From Harmothoe impar (taxonomy: Eukaryota; Annelida; Polychaeta; Phyllodocida; Polynoidae): a stretch of DNA of 64,000 bases. The notes under the pieces were generated by a model. The model made no database searches. It was not told the DNA's origin and was given only the letters and a program-made list of their open reading frames with translations. The position numbers and the translations under genes were made by a program. Each line of letters starts with the position of its first letter. The stretch's first letter is position 1. Below are positions 33,464 to 45,100 of this stretch, piece by piece. The stretch lies in assembly GCA_947462335.1 (NCBI GenBank), contig OX381713.1:23366381-23430380 (forward strand), given 5' to 3'.

Positions 33464-35355
33464 GGGGCCGTCCATAATTTTAATAATGACGTCATGCTTT
33501 TTTGGACCATTTTTGACCCCCCCCCCTCCCCCCTTGTCATGTTTTGTCATGCAACCCTTGTCATGCAACCCTTGACCCCCCCTGACGTCATACAGCAGGG
33601 GCGGATTTAGGGGGGGGGGCGGACCCGACGTGCGGCCCCCCCTATTTTTCTGTACATTTTAATGTGACAATTTCCAATACCCCAGTACATTGCCTATTTC
33701 ACGCCCCCCCCCCCCCCCCCCCCTTTTCCAAAATCCTGGATCCGCCCCTGTGCAGAGAAGACTCCCCCCCCCCCCCCCCCCCCCCCCAAGCATGGTATAA
33801 GTAAACATAGAAACAGCACATCAGCGGAAGCTTCACGGCTCCCCTAGGATGTATGAACTATGTGGCTCCACATGGGTCCCCACAATTTGGACCGTGTCGC
33901 CGTGTCGATCTTTAGCAAAAGAGCCATTTCAATCTGTCGATTTTTATGTATATAGAATAAACTAGGGCATCATAAAGATGTCTGTGTCCGTCGATTTTTG
34001 TAGGGGCTGTGTCGCACGTGTCGATTTTTAAAAGGCCCCCCCCACCAATTTAATAGTAATTTCGCAGGTGCTTGCAAACAATTGAAAATAATGGCAAATA
34101 ATTGAATGGACCATATAGCTTGGAGGCTTATCAAGTTTCCTCACCACAGAGGACTGGTTTTTCATTTTAACCCCCCCCCCCCCCCCCCCCCATATCCATC
34201 CCGCTCTCCTGCTGGCTTAGTCCTTACATTTGTACTCCATTTAATTTTGAAGAGAATGGACTTGAGTCTTTTCATTTCACTAGGCTGGAGGTCGAAAATC
34301 CCTCAAACCGCCATATAAAGGGACTACTTGTGGTACCTGGGATGAACATTTATAGTTTCACCCTACTTTGGTGAGAACTTGCTCCCCTCCATACAATCCT
34401 GATATGATACAGAGTTTGGGGTGGGTGGGGGGTCTGTAATTAAAGCAGGAGGAGGGAATTACTGGGAAGGGGGAACAGGAGCAGGAGAGAATTTACCCCT
34501 GACTGGTGGCAGCAAATTAAAAGTAGAGTCTAGGTTGATCTCTATAATATGCACTCAATGTGCCCCCATCCTGCGCTACCTAGAATTCTGAAGACTATTG
34601 CAAAAAGTCAGAGTATGAATTCATATATTTGAATGACATTTGGATCTCATTACATTTTCAGTTCTTTGGTGTTAACTATAAACTGGATGCCACGTTTTCA
34701 AATTCCTCGGTCCCCCACCACAGTTTTAAGTTCAATTTTAGCACTTTTGGAAATGCCCCATAGAGGGAATTGTATTGGTAAAAATTGTGAAATTTAAGAG
34801 GTGACCATGAATGGTGCCCACCCCCTCCCTGCAGATAATTTTGGAGAAATCTATAATGCCAAAAATCTCACCAATATTTCCTGTTTCCCTTTGACTTTCC
34901 TTTCCTTACTTTCAACCAAAAATTGTATGTGCTGGTGATAGGGGCAAACAGTTTCCCTAGAATACGTGACTAATAGAGTTATGATGACTATAGTGGATGC
35001 TCAGCCAGCCATGCCATCCACTATAGATCTAGTTGATGCTCGACCATCAAGGGATAAGCCGCACCTCCAATTTGACAAATCCTAGAAGCCACACAGGGGT
35101 GTCTAATTATAGCAACTTTAGTACTGCAGTATACATACAAAAACTCTCATATATGCTGCAACTTATATCGCCATGTTTGGTATTAAATTAAAACTTGTTG
35201 TGGCTTATACGCAAGACTTTATAGGTAACACTTTTTTTTCAAACATGATGTCATGCACCACATGACCCCCCCTCCCCCCCTTGTCATGTTTGGTCATGGT
35301 ACATGGTACCCCCCCCTTCCCCCCCTCCAGCATGACGTCATTTATGGACAGCCCC
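33464..35355. mobile_element. TIR element, GGGGCCGTCCAT..TGACGTCATG ends (copy A)
   Basis: GGGGCCGTCCAT..AATGACGTCATGC at the left faces GCATGACGTCATTTATGGAC AGCCCC at the right. Subterminal blocks TTGACCCCCCC..CTTGTCATGTTTTGTCATG repeat near both ends. It contains a CAGGGGCGG MITE. The counterpart in copy B is 57681-60236. Confidence 0.75.
33596..33750. mobile_element. hAT-like MITE, CAGGGGCGGAT ends
   Basis: CAGGGGCGGATTTAG and CTGGATCCGCCCCTG are near inverses. The ends match the CAGGGGCGGAT type common to animal hAT MITEs. It is present in both duplication copies (57799-57958), so it predates them. Confidence 0.7.
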
Positions 35356-35399
35356 AAAATGCCTTGATTTCCAAGTTGTATTCAATGTAAAAAGAAAAA

Positions 35400-37165
35400 A
35401 TTCCCCTCCCGAGGCCACACAGTGGAGCGGCCGGGTGAGATTTCTTAACAAGGCCACACGGCCGATTTTTTTTTTGATTTTTTTTTTTTTTACACCTCGG
35501 GAGTATAATTCTACACTTGATAACTTATCTCCCTGAACTCTCCGGCTATGGTGACAGCTGTAATGAGAGCTGATGTTGGTCTGACAGAGGTCGGATAAGA
35601 AATATGGTATTAAATGAGATACCTACCGAGTATGTGTTAGATAACCTACACCTGGACACGGTTCTTTCATATACCCATTGCCCCACCAGGTCGAGACGAG
35701 GTGTTATACACTGAGTCGCTGACCAGTGGGCAATGGGTATGTGGGAGAAGCCTGGCCAGGTGTTGGCTATCTGATTAAACCCTTGGTTAATAGGTTATGT
35801 CAGTGTATACAATATACCCAAGGTGCGATTCCTTTGTCTTTGCCCTGCACCGTGGGTTAACATAGTATATTGTACCTCACACCCCAGCAATTGAAAAAAA
35901 AAAAGGGAAAAAAAAGAATTTGCGGCCTACCGGGTGAGTTATTTTTAACCCACCCGCTACACCGGAAACAGACTTTTTTTTAAGTGTGTCCCGATCACTC
36001 CCAATCCCATGCTCACCATCGCTGCACGGAAAAATCTCCACATGTGTTTACAGATTCTGGTAGTCTTCCTTGAAAACATGAATTAAGATTAGATCTGATA
36101 CAATGAAGGAAGTATTTCCCTGCTTGAGCCAAGTATACCCAGAATAGGAGATGGGTTCCAAAGTATATGGTTCAATCAATACAGCCGCAGTGTCTTTGAA
36201 ATGAAAGGTGACAGTAATCTGAGCCAAGTTGGCATGTGTTTAAGGGGTTTATATTGATCTGAACAAAGCATGTGTCACCTCCGAGGCCACACCAGTAATA
36301 TAAATCGGTCGCCTATGTTTCCTTGGACCACGTGTATACATGTATATATATGTGTTATTTTTGATATCTAAATTGTTTTCTTTGTTGAAAGGACTACACT
36401 GTATTGAATATTTCCTCTTTTTATTTTTATAATACTATTCTCATAATGATTCGATACTTAGTTGAATCTTACAACCCTAATTGAAATTCAAAATTTGTCA
36501 ATGTCCTATAAAACCAGACACAGTTTAATTTCATTTTTGGCCTCATAGGTTGGATCTGTAAAAGTGCCACATCAAAAGATCATGTGTGACGTCACCGAGA
36601 TGCCACACCCATTAGTGCGTAATCTCCCCAAACCCCCGCACGCCATGCGTCTAATATCTGCACGTCTCGCGTTCCGCAGGTGGTCGCTAGTACATGCTAC
36701 AGGTGTGACGGTCGATAGATATGTGGTATATCTTTGAGATGATCTCGTTAAAGGGTAGTGGGGGGCAAAAAGCACCCTGTAAAGATTGCCTTTAATTTGA
36801 TTTTGAAGCGACTATCGCACAACTGTAATGTACACCCTGAGGAATGAGGTTATGCTCGGACTGTATACTGTTGTACATGTAAATGTAGGGTATTGGTTAA
36901 ATGGACTACCGGGTAAGTTCGATAAGAAATCAGTCATTTACATGTAAATATTTCAATACCCCTCACATATTAAAGGCAAACCCTTCACTTAGGCTTAAAC
37001 TTGTAACTAGTTAAAGCCGAATTTTGCTTCAAATAACTTTAAAAAGAAATAAGCAATTTTGTTACAAATGATGCAACTGCGTACACTGTTTTGTGTGAGG
37101 GTTTTAACAGAAAGGTAGTCCAAAAACAAATATTGATATTCCTCAACATTTTGAATATTAGGGTT
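35400..37165. other. Non-repetitive-looking DNA of copy A, no gene recognised
   Basis: It holds a 60-bp stem-loop at 35676-35742 (ATACCCATTGCCC / GGGCAATGGGTAT) that has a degenerate relative at 44750-44885. No exon could be supported. Confidence 0.5.
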
Positions 37166-37171
37166 GGCACT

Positions 37172-37500
37172 CAGGGTTCTCCGCAGATGGAAATATGACA
37201 CCGCAAATGTCAGAGTTCCCAGATATTGAGGCGATCGACAAATATTTCCCATGGGGAATCTGTTTTAAAATAGGATATTAAAGTGTTGATATTGCTGAAA
37301 AAATACAGATTTTGAAGAAAAGAAGAAAAAATTCCTTAAAATCACCCTAACTTCTGTTATAATTGGAGTATTTGCACAATTTTAACATCTATAGAGAGCT
37401 GAAACCACACCGGCGGCGATTTTGATGCCATTTTACAGCGGTGGTAGTGAAAAGGACGCCGGCGGCACCCCGGCATACTTGCAGTGTAGGGAGAACCCTG
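37172..37500. mobile_element. 329-bp TIR element with 6-bp TSD, present only in copy A
   Basis: CAGGGTTCTCC and GGAGAACCCTG terminate the insert, and GGCACT flanks both sides. The empty site GGTTGGCACTACTTTCC is intact in copy B at 63835-63850. Confidence 0.8.
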
Positions 37501-38282
37501 GGCACTACTTTCCAAAGTAGACGTCCTTTTAGTTTTACCGTAAACACAATCTTTGGAAATAAAAACTGCCTCAAACCATGAACTGGCACATCAAAACATT
37601 TTATTTTAGGATTTGCCACATCCACCACTGTCTAGACATGACACAGTTTAGTTTCTATTTTCTTTCTTTCCGTCTTTATCAGTGTTGGTTGATATTTAGA
37701 CAGCCGTCGTCACAGAAGGTCATGACTTTTTACACAACCCACCAGTCGATGAAAAGCCGATAATTGGTCGGCGAGTGTTAATTAACTTCAGCATCAGCAT
37801 CTTAGGCCAAGGAAATAAAAAGCCTGCTTTACGTTCACATTTAAATTTCAATAGCGAGAAATCTACAATTTAACAGATTAAAATTTGACCATTCTTTGCT
37901 TCTCGTGCTAGATATCCAAATAAATTATATAAACATATAAAAATGAATTTAAATTCGGGCCTCTAACCCTTTTTACAATTAAAAAAGGGCAATCTGTTTC
38001 TGCAGTGAAATTAAATATACCGCTAGCCTTGTTTTGCTCGAATGGGTTGGGTTTCCCTAGAACAAACTTTTACATTTTCGGCCTCCGTGCTGTCCTTGCT
38101 GGTATCCGATGAGAGTGAAATGAGTAATTATTGTCAATTAACGGCGGATGTATTTGACTGATGAATTAGAGTCGTGTTGGGGATGATACTGATTGATGTA
38201 AACAAGTTTTATATTGAGGCTATAGGCATTCCAGAGGGCGGATATTGTTTATGGGGTTTCAGCACTACTGTGAGATTGTACA

Positions 38283-39030
38283 GGCTAGGGTGAGGTAATC
38301 AGGGACTAGGGTGAGGTTGTCACGGGCTAGGGTGAGGTTGTCACGGGCTAGGGTGAAGTTGTCACGGGCTAGGGTGAGGTTGTCACAGGCTAGGATGAGG
38401 TTGTCACGGGCTACAGGGAGGTTGTCACGGGCTAGGATGACTTGTCACAGGCTAGAGTGACTTGTCACAGGCTAGGGTGAGGTTGTCACGGACTAGGGTG
38501 AGGTTGTCACTGGCTATAGGGAGGTTATCACGTGCTAGAGTAACTTGTCACAGGCTAGGGTGAGGTTGTCACGGGCTACAGTGAGGTTGTCACAGGCTAG
38601 GGTGAGATTGTCACGGGCTACAGGGAGGTTGTCACGGGCTAGGGTGAGGTTGTCACGGACTAGGGTGAGGTTGTCACGGGCTAGGGTCAGGTTGTCACGG
38701 GCTAAGGTGAGGTTGTCACGGGCTACACAGAGGCCGCCAAGACTCCGGGGAGGTCGTTAAAGGCTACGGGAGGTCGTCACTGGTCACGGGGAGATCGTCA
38801 TGGGCTACAGTGAGGTTGTCACAGGCTACACGGAGGTCGTCACGGGTCACAGGGAGGTCGTCATGGGCTACAGGGAGGTTGTCACAGGCTACGGGGAGAT
38901 CCTCACGGGCTACGGGAAGGTTGTCATGGGGAGGTTATCACGGGCGACGGGAAGGTTGTCATGGGGAGGTTATCACGGGCGACGGGAAGGTTGTCACTGG
39001 GAGGTCGTCACAGGCTACAGGGGGGTCGTC
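38283..39030 (+). repeat. 21-bp minisatellite upstream of the USP coding exons
   Basis: About 35 units of the type GGGCTAGGGTGAGGTTGTCA-C, degrading to GGCTACRGGGAGGTCGTCAC near the end. Because the unit is a multiple of three it gives long open frames of RVRLSRA repeats, which are not taken as coding. Confidence 0.9.
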
Positions 39031-39133
39031 GCAGAATTATCACCTTAAAGAAGTTCAAAGCTTCTTATCTCTTACAGAATTATCACAGATCGAGACGATA
39101 CTTTAATTAGTGGTTTTCCCTCTTGTTCTACAG

Positions 39134-39177
39134 AATCTTCACCAACTGAGAAGTGATCTGAAACATACGCATCAACC
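39134..39177 (+). other. 5' UTR part of the first USP coding exon
   Basis: TCTTGTTCTACAG marks an acceptor ending at 39133, so the USP start codon lies in a second or later exon and a noncoding leader exon must exist upstream. A second possible acceptor, CTCTTACAG, ends at 39077. Confidence 0.65.
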
Positions 39178-42100
39178 ATGTCGCGTAAAACGAGTCACTG
39201 CCCACACGTCACTACCGTGGGTGTCAACACCTGGGAAGATGTCTTCAGGAAGAAAGCCGTAAGTTTTTGTCTTTTAACACAGGAGAATCTAAATTCAATA
39301 TCATAAGACGTACCCTATATTTGATATGAGCTACACTATCATAGTAACGACAATTGGTTCAATTGGCAAATAAAGTCTCTGTAGTATGAACTGTGTTCAT
39401 TGCAATTCAATGTTGTCTACCCGCATTTTTTTTTAAAGTACTGGTACTCCGTGTTTTACAAAACGGCAAATACTGAATCAGAATATTTTAGTTCCTGAAT
39501 TTGAAAATTTGTAAAGCAAATAAAGTCTACTATAGAAACTAAATGAATAATTAAATGTTTAATTGCACTTTGTGCCCACAGACGCAGGACATCTGTATGA
39601 CATGTAGCGCTAACGGCCCCAACCTGTGGGTCTGCCTCCACTCCCGCTGTCTGTATGTCGGGTGTGGAGAGTCAGCCATGGACCACAGCTCAACACATGC
39701 AGAGGTAAGCCACTCTGGTTTATTTTTATTTTATTTCATTTTTTTCAATCCAGTTTTATTTCATCCTAAGGTAAACACTGTCTAATAGCGGGGCCGATCT
39801 CCCAATATCATCACAAAGCACATCTGGATCTACTAAGGCACTGCTTAGATGATAAAAATGGCCACGATTTCGTTGGCATAGATTCTGAAAGTCATGAATA
39901 TATTCATACTGTAAATTCCAACGTACTACCCACGTCTCGCGTATAACCCACACCCTGTCTTTTGGAGAATCATATAACCCGTAATAGGATAGATTCTGAA
40001 AATCATGAAAATATTCATAATTGTTTTATCCATTTTTTTGATGCATCCGGGTATATACAGTGTAGTGTCGTTTTGTACTTTTTAAATAAAAACTAAGGCA
40101 GAATTTAATGAATGTTCTTTAGAGCAAATATGATCATACAATATTCAAATCTCTATTTCAGACAACGAAGCACTGTCTGACGCTAAACATGACGACGGTG
40201 CGGATCTGGTGTTACCAGTGTGAGAGTGAGGTGTACAAAGACGGTAACGACCCGCCGCTCATGTAAGTCACTTATCACTGTCGCTTCTTAGTTTCACTTC
40301 TGTGTACTGTAGAAGACTATGGGAACAGAGCAGTGTATTATTTATTTCTTCAAGTCAGTGTACATCCAAAATCTCCACCTTTTCGTTAACTCCACAGATA
40401 ATGTCGTTCTTCTCATATGCATTGTCAGTGTGGAAAAATAGAAAATCTTGTGTGCAATGAATTTTTCAAAGTGAACCTGCTTGGTCTTCTAGCTGCAGCA
40501 CCCACACTTCCTCAATCAAACCAAGTCCTATAACACAATTATATGTCTCTGTATCATAGTACAGTAGAAAAAGTAATATAGTTAATAATATGCATGTATT
40601 TGTTGACACATACAGAATGAGTGAGAAGGCATCTCCACTGACGGGCTCATTGTCGGGTCCCACTACACCCCAGCGCCACAGTCCGGTCTCCGTCACACCA
40701 CCGCCCACACCTGATGAGTCGGACACAGACGAAGACGATGAAAACGTCAAACCAAGAGGTAGAGAGTCATATACCTGTATAATCATGAAATTAGTACTAT
40801 TAGCGGTTTCATTTCTTATTATAGATACCGGGAATTTTAGTGCAGTACTAAGAATGCGGATTAAACTGGGCTTTTATATATGGTGAATATGTTATACTGG
40901 AAAACCCCTCTTAGAAGCCGACTCCCAATTTGAGAGCGGTTGGGGTACTAAAGTTTGTTATTAAAGCTTTATTGACTCAAGAATAAAAACGCATGTTCTG
41001 AAACATACTTTAGGCACACAGTTCCATGTGGGTGCGAGTCACAAAACAATAGCAAAAGGCTGTTTCTGAAAGGGGTTTGCTATAGTATTTCGCAAATTAA
41101 TTTTAATGTGAAATAAATAAATGCAACATTTGTCACCATCATTAAACACATTTTTTACAACCATGGCAGGCTTGACGGGTTTACAGAATATTGGTAACAC
41201 GTGTTACATGAACGCCGCAATCCAGTCCTTGTCAAACTGGTAAGTACTGGGATAGCTACACTATGTAGATTCACATAGGAACAGCAAAATTAATATAGCT
41301 GGTCACATGTAGGATGTAGTTGACTTAAGACATTGGTTCTAGCTCTATACATTTGTTCAAAAAGGGATATTACAAAAATGTAATTATTCCACTCGTAAAA
41401 ATGTATCTAAAGTTATTTTGATTAGACGAATAGATAAGATTGTCTCAAATCCTCCAGTTGCTATCGTACTCGGATAACCCATGGTTAATATCATTCATTT
41501 TCTTGTTGCCAGCCCGCCGTTGACCCGGTTCTTCCTGGACTGTAACGGCTATGTGCGGACAGAGAAGAAACCCATGCTGTCCAAAAGCTACCTGAAACTC
41601 ATGTCAGAGATGTGGCACAAGAAACGGTAACAGTGGACTATTTACACCTTCGCTTAAAATTACCATGAAATTATACACTGAAAACATTAACCTTAACTAC
41701 ATGTACCCTATAGCTAATAAATTCTTCCATGTTATGGAAAATTAGTAACCCGACAAAAGCTGCAGTATAGACGCTTGACACATTTTCTTTGTCTCACTTT
41801 TCTCCCATGTAATTGTATTTTACAAATATGAACTTTCATTTTTTAACTGAGATCTTCAGTGTTTGACGAATATTAAAGATGAAAATCGTCCCATCTTCTT
41901 TCAGACCAAGTTACCTTGTACCGTCAAGTGTAGCTCACGGAATCAAAATTGTCCACCCGATGTTCAGAGGATACACACAGCAGGTGAGTATCGCAATGAG
42001 TTTGAAACTTTTACCTTGCTGCGGATACAAAACTCGGCGTTCCAACCTGTCATGGAATGTCATGGAAAATGAAAATAATGGAATTAATATTAGAAAATCT

Positions 42101-45100
42101 CCTAGAATGTACCATTTGCTTTCTAGATTTTAGAAATTTTCCCAGGGGCCAAGCCCCACAAGAACGTTATAAATGTCATGGAAATTTATATATTTTTTTG
42201 TCATGGAATTTCAATCTGAAATGTTTGTGGGAACGCTGAAAACCAAGACGATATTTCCTCCGAGCCCAACCCCAGATTGACAATGTACAGAGGAGAGGCA
42301 TTTTAAAGACGTTTCCCTCTGTCTTTGTCGAACAGTCTCATTCAATTTCAAATTGTAATCGCAATTTAAATATCATTTTTAGGACTCTCAGGAGTTCCTG
42401 CGCTGCTTTATGGACCAGCTCCATGAGGAGCTCAAACAAATCGTCGACACCGAGATGCTGGAACAAGAGGAAGATAACGGGGCCGCCGACCCACCGCTCA
42501 TCCCCGCCAATGCCCTCCCCCCCACTACCACCATCGCCGCTCCAGACCATACCCGTGACGAGGTGATAAAAGACGGGCTCGACGTACTCCCGGCCGCCGA
42601 GCCCAACAGCCAATCCGACACTGACTACGAGACTTGTGACTCGGGAATGAGCAGCGAGCGGAGTTCCGTCGAGAATAGTCATTCCGCAGATGAGGGCGGA
42701 GAGGATGGAAAGACAGATGCGGGGACAGCACGGTTACGCGGACGGCCCGGGAGGAAGGCACGGGATAAGAATCGGGTGAATCCGGAGGGTAATGATAATG
42801 CTACGTCGGCCTCCGGGATAAGGATCGAGACGAAGAAGGACTCGAAGGAGGATGGTGCTATTTTGGCACATGGGGATGGGACAGACATTGGGGGTGGCGG
42901 GGTGAATGACGTAGATTCAGGAGAATTCAGTGACGCCGTGTCGGAGTTGGAGCCGCTGCAAGGTCAGCGCTTCAAGATTGGTTCAAGGTCAAGACACACC
43001 TCAGAGAACGAGCCCATGCACAGCCCAACACAAGGAGCAACTGCACAAGGTATGTTAGATTTTTATTATGTTTTGTGCTTTTAAATTTAAGGTATTTAAC
43101 ATTCAAACGTGGTTTGGTAATAGCAAATCAATTGTAAAGCATGATATAATCGGCCACAACTATGACAGATTTGACTTTAATAAGAAAAACTTTTTTCTAA
43201 ATTACAATGTGATTTGGTTGCTCTCTCATAATCATTCTATGGCCACGTAGTATGTGAAATACCAGAACCAAATACCCGTAAAATTTTAGCAGTTGAATTT
43301 GTAACTTCACATAGTACTCTTGATAACATGGACTTTAATACTTAAATAGCTAATTGAATCTACTGCAGATGTGTTTGAAATCTTATGATGTCACAAATTA
43401 TGGATTTTGTGATATTGTTTTCTCCATAGCACAAAAGAAGCGTAAGCAGCCTGCGTACAGAAGTGTTATCAGCGACACGTTTGACGGCAAGCTTCTCAGC
43501 TCTGTGCAATGTCTCACGTGTGAACGGGTAAGTTTGTTTTCTTTACCTTTAATACTCCCTGTTGACCACTGCCTTATACAATGTATAGACAGAGATGAAA
43601 GTCTTCAAGTTTTCCCCTGATTTCAAGTGTGTTTTTATGGCTAGGCCGGGGCTCAATAGGTCCTAGGTCTTAAATATGTTTGAGCCCCTGTGGCCTAGCC
43701 ATTTCTCTTTCATTGTGATTTCATGGAAACCCCCTTTGAAGTATGGCGGCATCCTGCTCTGACACGTGGCAAGTAGCTTGACACCTTGCCACATGCGGCC
43801 ACCCCTTTGGGTGTAATGGTATGGTCAAGGGGTGTGACTACAGGTTTTCTAAGTCATGAGTCAGCATTTTCTGAAGGAGTCCTGACAGGGTGCTATAGGG
43901 GTGTAACAGGTTACTGTGAGGAGGTGGCCATGTCCCCCTGTCTGTTAAACTGGGTGCTATAGGGGTGTAACAGGTTACTGTGAGGAGGTGACCATGTCCC
44001 CCCTGTCTGTTAAACTGGGTGCTATAGGGGTGTAACAGGTTACTATGAGGAGGTGACCATGTCCCCCTGTCTGTTGAACTGGGTGCTATAGGGTTGTAAC
44101 AGGTTACTGTGAGGAGGTGACCATGTCCCCCTGTCTGTTAAACTGGGTGCTATAGGGGTGTAACAGGTTACTGTGAGGAGGTGGGCATGTCCCCCTGTCT
44201 GTTAAACTGGGTGCTATAGGGGTGTAGCAGGTTACTGTGAGGAAGTGGCCATGTCCCCCTGTCTGTTAAACTGGGTGCTATAGGGGTGTAACAGGTTATT
44301 GTGAGGAGGTGGGCATGTCCCCCTGTCTGCCTGATGAGTGGCTATAGGGTGTAATTGGTTACTGTGAGGAGGTGGCCATGTCCCCTGCCTCTCTGACTGG
44401 GGGCTATAGGGGTGTAACAGGTTACTGTCAGGAGGTGGCCTGTCTACCTGACAAATGACTATAGGGATGTAATTGGTTACTCATAGTTATATGCACATTA
44501 GGGGTGATTTAAAGATGAAGTACATACACGTTATGAAGATGAAGGCAATAGAATATATATGTGTATTTATGGGTTTAATAGGTTAATGGCCTATGCCTGA
44601 CACAGGGCTAGCCACATTTGTTTACAAATGATGCATGTCCTTACGTCCTTCTCGTTTTTATGTCGGTACTCAACTATAGACTGACAAAAGAGTACCTTTA
44701 TTCAGGGCCCTCACTTTCAATTTTGAACATTCCGATGTTGTTTCCTTTTTCTAGACGAGGTGTGATAACACTGAGTCGATGACCAGTGGGCAGTGGTTAT
44801 GAGGGCATACCAGGGTACAGGTGTAGGCTATCCGACTTAATCTGTCTTAGCCCTCCACCGTGGGTTAAAATACTATAGAATGTGTTTCCTTGGTTCCTTG
44901 TTTCAGGTGTCGTCTACCAAAGAAACTTTTCAGGACCTGTCGCTGCCGATCCCCACCAAGGACCACCTGCATGTGCTGCACACTAACCAGGGGGCCTCCA
45001 CACACAAGGGCACCTGCGGGGAGGTGAACCTCAACCAGGGCTGGTTCGCATGGATGTTTAGCTGGATGAAGGGGTGAGTTCAGATAAGATAGATTGGATA

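Larger units (their letters stand above)
31696..37662 (+). repeat. Direct duplication, copy A
   Basis: This block is collinear with 54568-64000 apart from insertions. Matched anchors are 31776/54647, 32306/57561, 33464/57681, 34235/59115, 35510/62205 and 37660/64000. Over 34235-34560 I count about six substitutions by hand, roughly 2%. Copy A carries the 32440-33445 and 37172-37500 insertions and lacks several blocks found in copy B. The match very likely extends past both the window end and 37662. Confidence 0.9.

Noticed and set aside
35676..35742. A riboswitch or snRNA at the 60-bp stem-loop
   Set aside because: It recurs in dispersed and duplicated copies and fits a repeat; no consensus of a known RNA family was recognised.
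38545..39106. Long open frames of RVRLSRA-type repeats
   Set aside because: They arise from a 21-bp minisatellite whose unit length is divisible by three; no splice or domain support.
42388..42888. Minus-strand frames opposite USP exon 8
   Set aside because: Antisense shadows of a GC-rich coding exon.
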